In this document: piece after piece, positions 34,792-43,145 of the stretch
Layout: every line of letters starts with the position of its first letter
Numbering within the stretch: position 1 is the first letter of the stretch
Assembly: GCF_014635185.1 (NCBI RefSeq)
Contig: NZ_BMCM01000003.1
Location: 357,623 to 421,622 of the forward strand
Reading direction: 5' to 3'
DNA length: 64,000 nucleotides
Source of the DNA: Microbacterium murale
Lineage (GTDB): Bacteria > Actinomycetota > Actinomycetes > Actinomycetales > Microbacteriaceae
Made by a program: the position numbers and the translations under genes
Notes under the pieces: model-generated
What the model saw: the letters and a program-made list of their open reading frames with translations, nothing else
The model's database searches: none
Told to the model about the DNA's origin: nothing

Positions 34792-35667
34792 TCACTGACC
34801 GACAAGAGATGCCACGAAGACGTGCGGCGTGAAGCCGGTGAGGTCGTCGATTCCCTCACCTTGGCCGAGCAGTTTGACGGGGATGCCGGTGCGTTCCTGG
34901 ACGGCGAGTACGAAGCCGCCCTTCGCCGATCCGTCGAGCTTCGTGAGCACGAGACCGGTGACATCGGCGTGCTCGAGGAAGGCCTCAGCCTGCATGACGC
35001 CGTTCTGCCCCGTGGTCGCGTCGAGCACGAGCAGCACCTCGCTGATCGGCGCCTGCTTCTCGATCACGCGGCGGATCTTCGTCAGTTCGTCCATGAGTCC
35101 GCCCTTGGTGTGCAGGCGGCCGGCGGTGTCGATGATCGCGATCTCGATGCCCTCGCGCTGGGCGTACTCGATGGTCTGGTAGGCGACGGATGCCGGATCC
35201 TGGCCTTCCTGCTGCGGGCGGACGATCGCCGCTCCCCCGCGCTGGGCCCAGGTCGCGAGCTGATCGACGGCGGCCGCACGGAACGTGTCGGCGGCGCCGA
35301 CGACCACGCTGCGCTGGTAACCGCGCAGGAACTTGGTGAACTTGCCGATCGTCGTCGTCTTGCCGACGCCGTTCACTCCGACGACGAGCACGACCGCTGG
35401 ACGCTCGGTGAGCTTGAGGGTCGTGTCGAACTTCGCGAAGTGCTCCTCGAGCGTCTCGCGCAGCATGCGCTGCAGGTCCTGAGGATCGGTGGTGCGGTAG
35501 CGATCGACCTTCTCGCGCAGCTCGTCGACGATCCGCTCCGAGATGTCGGGGCCGAAGTCTGCAGTGATCAGCGCGGTCTCGAGGTCTTCCCAGGTCGTCT
35601 CATCGATCGTGGGCTTGACGAACATCCCGCGCAGCGCGCGGCCGAGGGACCAGGACTTCTCCGCCAT
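34792..35667 (-). CDS. ftsY: Signal recognition particle receptor FtsY
   Basis: 291-residue NG-domain protein: short N-terminal region (MAEKSWSLGRALRGMF), P-loop GVNGVGKTT (97-105), GAADTFRAAAVDQLATW, DTAGRLHTKGGLMDEL, TKLDGSAKGGFVLA, and the C-terminal GQGEGIDDLTGFTPHVFVAS. The long acidic A-domain of E. coli FtsY is missing; only a short amphipathic N-terminus remains for membrane contact. It docks SRP-ribosome complexes with Ffh. TAGGCT at 35674-35679 is six bases before the ATG. Confidence 0.97.
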   Translation of the reverse strand: MAEKSWSLGRALRGMFVKPTIDETTWEDLETALITADFGPDISERIVDELREKVDRYRTTDPQDLQRMLRETLEEHFAKFDTTLKLTERPAVVLVVGVNGVGKTTTIGKFTKFLRGYQRSVVVGAADTFRAAAVDQLATWAQRGGAAIVRPQQEGQDPASVAYQTIEYAQREGIEIAIIDTAGRLHTKGGLMDELTKIRRVIEKQAPISEVLLVLDATTGQNGVMQAEAFLEHADVTGLVLTKLDGSAKGGFVLAVQERTGIPVKLLGQGEGIDDLTGFTPHVFVASLVGQ

Positions 35668-35673
35668 GCGTCC

Positions 35674-35694
35674 AGCCTACGGTGCCGGTAGCAT
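35674..35694. promoter_or_regulatory. Divergent leaderless-type -10 boxes (ftsY / 35701 hydrolase)
   Basis: Minus-strand TAGGCT (35679-35674) precedes the ftsY ATG by six bases; plus-strand TAGCAT (35689-35694) precedes the ATG at 35701 by six. Only 33 bp separate the two start codons, so there is no room for leaders. Confidence 0.62.
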
Positions 35695-35700
35695 CGCGGG

Positions 35701-36381
35701 ATGCAGCAGCTCCCAGCCTCGCGCCGCGTGTTCATCCACGGCGCGGGGCGGCGCGGTCACGATGCCTGGCCGCATTCGGATGCTGCAGCCGGAGACTTCG
35801 TGAGCTTCGAGGCAGGCTCAAGCATCCAGGAGCAGGTCGCGACACTCATCGATTCGTACTCCGGCGTGCGAGTCCTCCTCCACGCCCACTCGCTCGGCGC
35901 CGTGCCCACAGTGCTCGTCGCAGCATCCGGAAGGCTCGACGTTGCCGGACTCGTCCTCGTAGAGCCGGCGCTTTACGACGTCGCCCGCGGCGAAGTCGCG
36001 GTCGAACGGCATATCGGAATCGTGGCCGAGGCGCGTGCACAGGCCGACGACGGCGACCTGCAGCGGTTCTGGGCGATCTTCCGTCCACTCATGTTCGGCG
36101 AGGCATTCGATGAGGGCCGATGGGAGACCGAGCGCGCGACTGCTCAGCGGTGGGCTGCAAGCAATGTGCCGTGGGGGCACGCTGTCAGGGCAGGCATGAT
36201 CATCGGCATCCCGACTCTCGTCGTCACCGGCGGCTGGAACGACGAGTACGAGACGATCGCGCGCACGCTCGCGCGGCACGGCGCCCGTCATCTCGTGCTG
36301 GAGGGCGCCACCCACCGCCCGCAGGATCTGTCGGGCTTCGCATCTGCCGTCGAGGAGTTCGAGCACGCCGCCGAGAGCTGA
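35701..36381 (+). CDS. Alpha/beta hydrolase (AHSLG type)
   Basis: 226-residue alpha/beta hydrolase. RVFIHGAGRRGHDAW is the oxyanion region; the nucleophile elbow is HAHSLGAVPTVLVA, with Ala replacing the first Gly of GxSxG, as in Bacillus-type lipases. DVAGLVLVEPALYDV and the C-terminal LVLEGATHRPQDLSGF (catalytic His) complete the fold. It sits on the plus strand between ftsY and smc, which are usually adjacent or close. Substrate unknown. Confidence 0.8.
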   Translation: MQQLPASRRVFIHGAGRRGHDAWPHSDAAAGDFVSFEAGSSIQEQVATLIDSYSGVRVLLHAHSLGAVPTVLVAASGRLDVAGLVLVEPALYDVARGEVAVERHIGIVAEARAQADDGDLQRFWAIFRPLMFGEAFDEGRWETERATAQRWAASNVPWGHAVRAGMIIGIPTLVVTGGWNDEYETIARTLARHGARHLVLEGATHRPQDLSGFASAVEEFEHAAES

Positions 36382-36386
36382 GCGTG

Positions 36387-36478
36387 CCGAATCTCAGACG
36401 GTGTCCCTCGCCGACGGCGTGTCTGCGACCCAATCCCGACCGACACGCTGTTGAGGGCTCGGAGCGTCCGAGATTCGG
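36387..36478. repeat. 92-bp nested palindrome between convergent genes
   Basis: Three nested arm pairs: 36387-36400 with 36465-36478 (14 bp, one mismatch; CCGAATCTCAGACG), 36405-36409 with 36453-36457 (CCCTC/GAGGG), and 36417-36423 with 36442-36448 (GCGTGTC/GACACGC). The whole gap between the hydrolase and smc can fold into one long imperfect hairpin. It may be a transcription barrier or a small palindromic mobile repeat. Confidence 0.55.
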
Positions 36479-36496
36479 GACGGACGTATGGCCCGC

Positions 36497-39400
36497 TCAG
36501 CTCGCCGCCGCAGCGGCCCTGTCCCCCACGCGCTGGCCGACAACGGCCGAGACGCCGTCCTGGCGCATCGAAACGCCGTACAGGGCGTCAGCGATCTCCA
36601 TGGTGCGCTTCTGGTGGGTGATGATCAGCAGCTGAGAGCTCTCGCGGAGCTGCTCGAACACCGTCAGCAGACGGCCGAGGTTGGCGTCGTCGAGCGCCGC
36701 CTCCACCTCGTCGAGGATGTAGAACGGGCTCGGCCTGGCCTTGAATATCGCCACCAGCAGTGCGACTGCGGCAAGTGAGCGCTCCCCGCCGGACAGCAGC
36801 GACAGGCGTTCGATCTTCTTTCCCACTGGACGCACGGACACCTCGATGCCGGTCGTGAGCATGTTCTCCGGATCTGTGAGCGAGATGCTGCCCGAGCCGC
36901 CGGGGAACAGCAGCGGGAAGACCTCGCCGAACGCGCGCTGAGTGTCTTCGAATGCGCTGGCGAAGATCGTCTGCATCCGCTCGTCGAGGTCGCCGATGAT
37001 CGTCAGCAGGTCCTGCCGAGTCTGAGTGAGGTCGGCGAGCTGCTCGGTCAAGAACGCGTGCCGCTGCTCGAGGGCGGCGAACTCCTCCAGGGCGAGCGGA
37101 TTCACCCGGCCCAACTGCGTGAGCTTGCGCTCCGATTCCGCAAGACGTCGCTCCTGCATCCGCCGGTCGTAGGGAATGGCGGTCGGGTCGATGTCGTCGA
37201 TCGCCTCGGGGTCCGCCTCTGCCAGCGGATCGCGCGGCACCGGCTGATCCGGACCATATTCCGCAACGAGAATATCTTCGTCGAGCGCCAGTTCGGATGC
37301 CACGCGCTCCAGCAGACTCGTCAGATGCAGCTTCTTCTCATGGATCTGAAGCTCGAGCCCGTGGACGCTCTCCGTGAGCCCGGACAGTCGCTCGCGCAGC
37401 GAACTCTCCTGCACCCGAAGCGCGGTGAGTTCCTCGTTCTGGGCTGATCTGGCGTTCTCCGCCTCTGTGAGAACGACGCGCGCTTCTGTCACCGAGCGGT
37501 CGAGCGAGTCGAGTATGCGTGGGAGCTCCGCAGCGACAGCCGCTGCCGCTTCACGCTGCGCACGCCGGATCACCGCACGGCGAGCCGCCTCCGCAGCGGC
37601 ATCCCGTTCCTGCTCGCGCTGGCGCTCGAGACTCGCCACTCTGGCCTGTGCCGCGCGCACGCGCTCTCGCAGGGTCTCGATCTCCAATCGGGCACGCACT
37701 TCACCCTCGCGCGCCGTCTCCAGCGCCTCGAGCAGCCCGTCGCGCGCCGACGCGTCCAGCACGGGGCGAGGTGTCGCCTGCGCCTCCTCAAGAGCTGCCG
37801 TTGCTGCGGCCGATCCCGCCTCGGCGTCCGCCACCGCGGCCTGCGCCTGCGCGACACCGGCCTCGAGCCGCTCGCACTCGGCCACCGCCGATTCGTGTCG
37901 CACCGTGACGCGATTCAACTGCTCGGCGTGCGTCGCCAGTGCCGCGTCGTGTTCGCGCAGCGCCCGCAACGACTCCTTGGCCTGACGGCGGGTGACCTCC
38001 ACGCGTTCCGATGCTTCTTCACGCGCCTCACGCAGCGAATCCACGATCACGCGTACCTCGTCGAGGCGTTCCCTGGCCGCATCGCGCTCAGCCGTCAGTT
38101 CGAGCCTCGATCGCTCGCCGCCGGAACCTGTCCGCAGCGTCTGCGCGGTCACCACGTCCCCGCCGGTCGTGACGATCGTCACCGCGGTGTCGCCGAGTGC
38201 GTCCAGAGCAGCGCGCGCGTGGCGGGCGGCAGAACGATCCTCCGCGATGAGCACGTACGAGAGCACGCCGAGCACGCCGTCCGGTGCGCTCACGACGTCG
38301 GTCGCGCGTGTCACGCCGTCGATCGTCGGAAGGTCGGTGGTCGGGCGAAGTGCGTCCGCCAGGACGAAATCGATGATGCCGCGCTGCTGCTGCGCTGATT
38401 CCTCAGCCAGCGTGAACGCCGCAGCCGCATCGTCGACCAGCACGCCTTCCGCGAGCGGTCCCAGCACAGCGGCGATCGCGGCTTCGTAGCCGGCCGTCAC
38501 CTGAACGGCATCGCCGACGAGACCTCTGACACCGGCGCCGCCGGCCTTCACGACCTCGGCGGCTCCGCCCGAAAGGGACAGCGCACTGCTCAGTGCCGAC
38601 GCCTTCGCCGTCAACGACTCCGCCTCGCGCTCCACGGAGTGAAGCCGCTCCCGCAGTCCCTCGAGTTCGGTCTCGGCGGCCGTCGCCTCGCGTTGCGCGG
38701 ACTCATATGCCGCAGCGTGTTCGGCCGCAGTGCCTTCCGGCGCCTCCGCGTCGTCGATCTGCTCCAGGGCGTCTGCGGCCTCCCGACGGCGTTCGTCGGC
38801 GGCCTCGAGCGCAGTCACCTGGCGCAGCACCGCACCGCGCACTGCGGCGAGAGCGGATGCCGCGGCCTCAGCCGTGCCGCGCAACGCCGTCAACCGCATG
38901 TCGTGCTGCGAGACGAGCGCGCTCTGCTCGGCGATGTCGACGTCGAGCGTGTCGAGCTCCGCTCGTGCATCGACGACATCGCGGCTCGCCGACACCGCGG
39001 CATCCTGAGCATCGCCGAGTCCCGCGGAGATCGTCGTGATCTCATCCTTGGCCTCGTCGATCGTCGCCTGCGTCACCGTCACCGAGGTGACTGCCGCATC
39101 GTCTTCCTCGGAACCGAGCAGCGCGAGCCGCTGGTTCGCAAGCGTGTAGAGCGAACGCATCCGTTCCTGCGCCTGCTCGAGTCCGAACGCCACCCGGCGC
39201 GCCTCGTCCACGCCGGCCGAATTCTGATCCGCTTCGAGCCTCGCGATACCGGCCCGCACAGTGTCGGCCTGGTCCGTGAGCACCAGACGCTCGGTATGAC
39301 GCTCCTGCTCGGTGCGTGTGTGGTCGGCGAGTGCCGTGCGCAGGGCGACGACGTCGTCGGCGAAGATGCGTGCCTTGGCATCGCGCACGACGGCCGCGAT

Positions 39401-40051
39401 GGTCTGCGCCTCACGGGCGATCTCGGCCTGTCTGCCGAGCGGCTTGAGCTGACGTCGGATCTCGCCGGCAAGATCGCTGAGACGCGTGAGGTTACTCTCC
39501 ATCGCGTCGAGCTTGCGGAGCGTCTTCTCCTTGCGACGGCGATGCTTGAGGATGCCGGCGGCCTCCTCGATGAATCCGCGGCGATCCTCCGGTGACGCCT
39601 GGAGCACGGTATCCAGTCGTCCCTGCCCGACGATGACGTGCATCTCGCGGCCGAGGCCTGAGTCGCTGAGCAGCTCCTGCACATCGAGCAGCCGGCAACC
39701 TGAACCGTTGATCGCGTACTCGCTGGAGCCGTTGCGGAACAGTGTGCGACTGATCGTGACCTCGGCGAACTCGATCGGCAGAGCACCGTCGCTGTTGTCG
39801 ATCGTCAGCTGCACCTCAGCACGACCAAGCGGTCCGCGCGTGGACGTTCCCGCGAAGATGACGTCTTCCATCTTGCCGCCGCGCAGCGTCTTCGCGCCCT
39901 GCTCCCCCATCACCCACGCGAGCCCGTCGACGACATTCGATTTGCCGGAGCCGTTGGGTCCGACGATGCACGTGACGCCGGGTTCGAACACGAAGCTCGT
40001 GGGCTGCGCGAACGATTTGAAGCCCTTGAGGGTCAGGCTCTTCAGATGCAT
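36497..40051 (-). CDS. smc: Chromosome segregation protein SMC
   Basis: 1184 residues from the ATG at 40051 (MHLKSLTLKGFKSFAQPTSF); the frame is open 54 codons further but has no conserved sequence there. Walker A GPNGSGKSN (31-39), long coiled coils, a hinge domain around 510-660 (VRGLVGDAVQVTAGYEAAIA), a second coiled-coil arm, and the C-terminal head with LSGGERSLAAVALL and FYILDEVEAALDDANLGR. SMC with ScpAB (not here) organises and separates the chromosome. It lies between mutM-rnc and ftsY as in other Actinobacteria. Confidence 0.97.
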   Translation of the reverse strand: MHLKSLTLKGFKSFAQPTSFVFEPGVTCIVGPNGSGKSNVVDGLAWVMGEQGAKTLRGGKMEDVIFAGTSTRGPLGRAEVQLTIDNSDGALPIEFAEVTISRTLFRNGSSEYAINGSGCRLLDVQELLSDSGLGREMHVIVGQGRLDTVLQASPEDRRGFIEEAAGILKHRRRKEKTLRKLDAMESNLTRLSDLAGEIRRQLKPLGRQAEIAREAQTIAAVVRDAKARIFADDVVALRTALADHTRTEQERHTERLVLTDQADTVRAGIARLEADQNSAGVDEARRVAFGLEQAQERMRSLYTLANQRLALLGSEEDDAAVTSVTVTQATIDEAKDEITTISAGLGDAQDAAVSASRDVVDARAELDTLDVDIAEQSALVSQHDMRLTALRGTAEAAASALAAVRGAVLRQVTALEAADERRREAADALEQIDDAEAPEGTAAEHAAAYESAQREATAAETELEGLRERLHSVEREAESLTAKASALSSALSLSGGAAEVVKAGGAGVRGLVGDAVQVTAGYEAAIAAVLGPLAEGVLVDDAAAAFTLAEESAQQQRGIIDFVLADALRPTTDLPTIDGVTRATDVVSAPDGVLGVLSYVLIAEDRSAARHARAALDALGDTAVTIVTTGGDVVTAQTLRTGSGGERSRLELTAERDAARERLDEVRVIVDSLREAREEASERVEVTRRQAKESLRALREHDAALATHAEQLNRVTVRHESAVAECERLEAGVAQAQAAVADAEAGSAAATAALEEAQATPRPVLDASARDGLLEALETAREGEVRARLEIETLRERVRAAQARVASLERQREQERDAAAEAARRAVIRRAQREAAAAVAAELPRILDSLDRSVTEARVVLTEAENARSAQNEELTALRVQESSLRERLSGLTESVHGLELQIHEKKLHLTSLLERVASELALDEDILVAEYGPDQPVPRDPLAEADPEAIDDIDPTAIPYDRRMQERRLAESERKLTQLGRVNPLALEEFAALEQRHAFLTEQLADLTQTRQDLLTIIGDLDERMQTIFASAFEDTQRAFGEVFPLLFPGGSGSISLTDPENMLTTGIEVSVRPVGKKIERLSLLSGGERSLAAVALLVAIFKARPSPFYILDEVEAALDDANLGRLLTVFEQLRESSQLLIITHQKRTMEIADALYGVSMRQDGVSAVVGQRVGDRAAAAAS

Positions 40052-40178
40052 GCGGGCACCGCTCGTCCGGGGAGAATCACGCCTCAACGCTACCGAAACG
40101 CCGGGTGAATTCCGACATCCCGCGCGGTGCACCGGTCGATCGAAGCGCGCGGCGACACGCCGGTGACAGCATCGATGC
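40052..40178. other. Gap upstream of smc
   Basis: Divergent region between smc and the promoter at 40179. It holds loosely paired CACCGG/CCGGTG segments and no gene; no clear smc promoter is recognised. Confidence 0.4.
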
Positions 40179-40208
40179 TTGACGTTCACACCATTCGCCC
40201 AGTAACTT
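40179..40208 (+). promoter_or_regulatory. Sigma70-type promoter of the leader/GNAT block
   Basis: TTGACG (40179-40184), 18-base spacer, TAACTT (40203-40208). Start would be near 40215, giving a leader of about 28 bases before the ATG at 40243. This is the clearest -35/-10 pair in the window. Confidence 0.65.
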
Positions 40209-40242
40209 GGCAAACCGGAAAGCTCACGAAAGGAGGACGCTC

Positions 40243-40347
40243 ATGATCACCACGCATAACACCGCAGCCGGCTTCACGCTCGGCGCGACGCATATCGCGG
40301 ATCAGCCGTCCTCTTCGTTTGACGCCCTCCGCAATGCGCTGTCGTAG
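40243..40347 (+). CDS. 34-residue peptide with strong ribosome binding site (leader or signal peptide)
   Basis: ATG at 40243, stop TAG at 40345-40347. AAAGGAGG at 40229-40236 is close to a perfect ribosome binding site, six bases before the ATG. The peptide starts MITTHNTAAGFTLGATH and ends PSSSFDALRNALS. It has no signal peptide, no Cys and no Leu/Trp/His run typical of amino-acid leaders. It is the first gene after the promoter at 40179 and is followed by three hairpins and then the 94-residue gene. Either a regulatory leader peptide or a small functional peptide. Not recognised. Confidence 0.6.
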   Translation: MITTHNTAAGFTLGATHIADQPSSSFDALRNALS

Positions 40348-40367
40348 AACCGCAGCCTGAGATCACG

Positions 40368-40524
40368 GGCCCCGAGTGGGCCTTCTCCGCCGGTTCCCGC
40401 CGCTGACACGTCGGTCATGCACCGCCGTCACGCATCGGTCGATGTTCTCGACCTCTGCCTTCCCCGGCGACGTCTCCCCTTCCGAGACCGCTCGCCTCTC
40501 GCGCCCCCGACGCATCGACGTCGG
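40368..40524 (+). promoter_or_regulatory. Structured region with three hairpins after the 34-codon ORF
   Basis: Hairpin 1: GGCCC/GGGCC at 40368-40382 followed by TTCTCC. Hairpin 2: GGTCGA/TCGACC at 40437-40453. Hairpin 3: CCGACG/CGTCGG at 40507-40524. All have perfect 5-6 bp stems and 5-6 base loops. The region between 40348 and 40564 has no convincing gene on either strand. It could be an attenuator controlled by translation of the 34-codon ORF. Confidence 0.42.
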
Positions 40525-40564
40525 CGGACACCCCACAGGAAATCGACAGGAAACGAGACCTCTC

Positions 40565-40849
40565 GTGAGTAACAACACGCTGCTTCGCAGCACTGCCCAC
40601 CCACCATGTCCCGAGGACCAGGAGACCCTCGAAGTCAGGCTGCCGTCCGACCGGACCGAGCTCGCGCTCTCGGACCGGCTCTCCCTCCGCCTCGGCCTCT
40701 GGCTGCTGCTGAGGACCCAGCGTCCGCGCAGGGCGACAACCCGCACGATGACCAACGAAGAAGTCATGCGGATGTTCGAGACCAAGCACGCCACCGAGCG
40801 TGAGTCTCTGACGATGCTCGCCTACCAGATGCAGCGTCATCTGCGCTGA
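40565..40849 (+). CDS. 94-residue helical protein, unknown
   Basis: Begins at the GTG at 40565 (VSNNTLLRSTAHPPCPEDQE); the frame is open to 40376 but the added part is Arg/Pro/Ser-rich without a ribosome binding site. The central LSDRLSLRLGLWLLLRTQRP is an amphipathic helix of a kind seen in small uncharacterised actinobacterial proteins. The C-terminal part (NEEVMRMFETKHATERESLT) is a charged helix. AGGAAACGAG upstream is a weak ribosome binding site. It is 28 bp before the first double-GNAT gene. Function unknown. Confidence 0.58.
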   Translation: MSNNTLLRSTAHPPCPEDQETLEVRLPSDRTELALSDRLSLRLGLWLLLRTQRPRRATTRTMTNEEVMRMFETKHATERESLTMLAYQMQRHLR

Positions 40850-40877
40850 TCTCGATCAGCACACCAGGAGAAACGAC

Positions 40878-41969
40878 ATGAACATCCGACTGACAGATAC
40901 CGCGACGCTGCATCCGCTCGTGCTTCCCGCACGGGCGGATGCGGTGCCGTCCGATGCGATCCGCACCTACGCGGAAGTGCGCAATACGTCCATACGTGAG
41001 ACGACGGGCCGTGACGATGATGTCCTCACCGCTGAGGAGCTGCTGCCGGTGCTGTACAGCTCACGCGCATCGCAGAAGCGGCAGTGGTACATCGAGGAGT
41101 TCGGCGAGATGGTCGGCTGCATGGCCGTGGACATGCTGCAGGACGCCGACGCCGACACCGCGATCGGCGTCATTGCGCTTCTGCACGCGCACAGCGGGCG
41201 CGGCATCGGTACCGCGGCCCTGCGCCACCTGGAATCCGAGACGCGCGCGGCAGGCGCACGAGCACTCCTCTGCTGGGTTGAGCATCGCGCAGGCGCCGAC
41301 GACGTTCTTGCCGCTCCCACCGGCTTCGGCACCATTCCCCGTGACGGGGCAGCACGATTCCTGGAACGCCACGGCTTCGTCCTCGAGCAGATCGAGCGCG
41401 CGAGCACGCTGACGTGGGACGGCGATTCGACATCTGTTCTCGAGAACGCGCTCGAAACCGCGCAGTCTCACGCTCGGGAGTATCGCGTCGTCCAGTGGAT
41501 GCTCCCGACGCCCGTCGAATACGTCGACGGCTACGCATGGATGAAATCGCGCATGTCGACGGATGTTCCTGATGCGGATCTGGGCATTCCGGAGGAGATC
41601 TGGGATGCCGACCGCGTGCGAGAACTCGAACGACGACAGGCTGCGAAGGGATTCGCGTTGCAGGTGACTGCCGCGCAGCACATCACCACCGGCGAGCTCT
41701 GTGCCTTCAACGAACTCGCGATCCGCCGGTCGGACCCGAGCGACGTCACGCATCAGTACGACACGCTCGTGCTCGCCGATCATCGCGGCCATCGGCTCGG
41801 AATGCTCGTGAAGGCAGCAGGGCTGCTCGGCTGGCATGAGCAGCATCCGCCATCACCAGGCGTGATCACCTACAACGCGGAAGAGAACCGCCCCATGCTC
41901 GACATCAACGAGGCGATCGGATTCATCCCGATCGCCTACGAGGGCGTCTGGAAGAAGGAACTGACATGA
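40878..41969 (+). CDS. Double-domain GNAT acetyltransferase, copy 1
   Basis: 363 residues, two GNAT domains in tandem like mycothiol synthase (MshD) architecture. N-domain acetyl-CoA loop HSGRGIGTAAL (about 105-115); C-domain loop DHRGHRLGMLVK (about 301-312) and the actinobacterial signature NAEENRPMLDINEAIGF (333-349). AGGAGA seven bases before the ATG. It overlaps its paralogue by 4 bp. Proteins of this size and signature are common in Actinobacteria, with unknown acceptors; antibiotic or peptide modification is possible. Confidence 0.87.
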   Translation: MNIRLTDTATLHPLVLPARADAVPSDAIRTYAEVRNTSIRETTGRDDDVLTAEELLPVLYSSRASQKRQWYIEEFGEMVGCMAVDMLQDADADTAIGVIALLHAHSGRGIGTAALRHLESETRAAGARALLCWVEHRAGADDVLAAPTGFGTIPRDGAARFLERHGFVLEQIERASTLTWDGDSTSVLENALETAQSHAREYRVVQWMLPTPVEYVDGYAWMKSRMSTDVPDADLGIPEEIWDADRVRELERRQAAKGFALQVTAAQHITTGELCAFNELAIRRSDPSDVTHQYDTLVLADHRGHRLGMLVKAAGLLGWHEQHPPSPGVITYNAEENRPMLDINEAIGFIPIAYEGVWKKELT

Positions 41970-43042
41970 GCGAGATCACGATCACCGACCTCGTCGTGCC
42001 CGAGCGACTCGATTCTCCCGACGCCGCCGGATTCCACGCGATGGTGGCGATCGGCAACCGACAGGCCGAGGAGGATGCCGGCATCGACGATCTCGCCGAG
42101 ACGGCCGAGGAGATGCTGCCATCATGGCGCGATCAGACGGATCGAAGCCAGCGCGGATTCATCGCACACCGAGACGGTGACATCGTCGGCGCCGCCTATC
42201 TGTCCACTGCCAACGACGCGGAGGCGACCTCGGCGGAGATGGGAATCATGGTGGAGTCCGCATGCTGGGGCGTGGGAGTGGAACAGGCTCTCCTGGAACG
42301 CGTCGAACGGGTTGCACGCGACCTCGGCCGCACGAGCGTGCAGTCGTGGACCCTGCATCCGGCCACGTCGAACGAACGGATGCTGACCCCCGCCACGGGG
42401 TGGGGGTCAGTCGCCGCCACAGCCTTGAGCGACCTCCTCACCGCGAACGACTACGTGCTCGAGCAAGTGGAGCGCAACAGCATCCTCCCGCTGGATGGAC
42501 CGCTGACGCTGGCCGAGGAGAAGCTGCGCGCGGCCACGGCATTCGCAGGCGACGACTACCGCGTCGTGTCGTGGACCCTGCCGACGCCGGAGCATCTGCG
42601 CGCCGGATACGCCGACGTGATCTCGAGGATGGCCACCGACGTGCCCAGCGGGGATCTCGACATCGACGCGGAGGTGTGGGACGCCGATCGCGTCGTACGC
42701 CACGACAAGAACATCGCCGACGGCGGCCAGCTGCTCTCCGTCGCAGCCGTCGAGCATGTCTCGACCGGAAGGCTGGTGGCGTTCAACGAACTGGTGATCG
42801 GATCGGACCGCACCGGCGTCACCCATCAGTTCGGCACCCTCGTGGTGAAGGAGCACCGTGGTAAGCGGCTCGGCACGATCGTGAAGTGCGCGAATCTGCT
42901 GCGCTGGCGCGAGATCGCTCCTGATTCGCCGAGGATCTCGACCTTCAATGCGGAGGAGAACCGCCCGATGCTCGACATCAACGAGGCCATCGGCTTCGTT
43001 CCGGCCTCGTTTGCCGGCGGCTGGCAGAAGAAGCTCGCCTGA
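41966..43042 (+). CDS. Double-domain GNAT acetyltransferase, copy 2
   Basis: 358-residue paralogue of the preceding gene, from a tandem duplication. The C-domain keeps EHRGKRLGTIVK and FNAEENRPMLDINEAIGFVP. The N-domain loop is altered (ESACWGVGVEQALLERVE): the basic residue that starts the RxxGxG loop is gone, so this half may not bind acetyl-CoA and may have a structural or substrate role. ATGA overlap with copy 1 implies equal expression. Confidence 0.86.
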   Translation: MSEITITDLVVPERLDSPDAAGFHAMVAIGNRQAEEDAGIDDLAETAEEMLPSWRDQTDRSQRGFIAHRDGDIVGAAYLSTANDAEATSAEMGIMVESACWGVGVEQALLERVERVARDLGRTSVQSWTLHPATSNERMLTPATGWGSVAATALSDLLTANDYVLEQVERNSILPLDGPLTLAEEKLRAATAFAGDDYRVVSWTLPTPEHLRAGYADVISRMATDVPSGDLDIDAEVWDADRVVRHDKNIADGGQLLSVAAVEHVSTGRLVAFNELVIGSDRTGVTHQFGTLVVKEHRGKRLGTIVKCANLLRWREIAPDSPRISTFNAEENRPMLDINEAIGFVPASFAGGWQKKLA

Positions 43043-43048
43043 GCAGCC

Positions 43049-43092
43049 GGGTCGGCTGAGGATCATCCCCCAGATGTATCTTCCGCCGACCC
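43049..43092 (+). promoter_or_regulatory. Inverted repeat around a -10 box before the ABC exporter
   Basis: GGGTCGGC (43049-43056) and GCCGACCC (43085-43092) are perfect 8-bp arms flanking TATCTT (43077-43082), a possible -10 box. A smaller hairpin (CAGCCG/CGGCTG, 43044-43058) directly follows the GNAT stop. The ABC genes may thus have their own regulated promoter. Confidence 0.42.
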
Positions 43093-43145
43093 AGTTCCTC
43101 CCACAGGCCGACGACAGCCGCGACGACGTCGGCGAGGCTTGAGAC

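Noticed and set aside
40376-40564. N-terminal extension of the 94-residue protein from a GTG at 40376
   Set aside because: The added 63 residues are Arg/Pro/Ser-rich without ribosome binding site and span two of the three hairpins.
40363-40794. Minus-strand frame of 143 codons over the leader region and the 94-residue gene
   Set aside because: No ribosome binding site, Arg/Ser-rich, and antisense to a frame with better start context.
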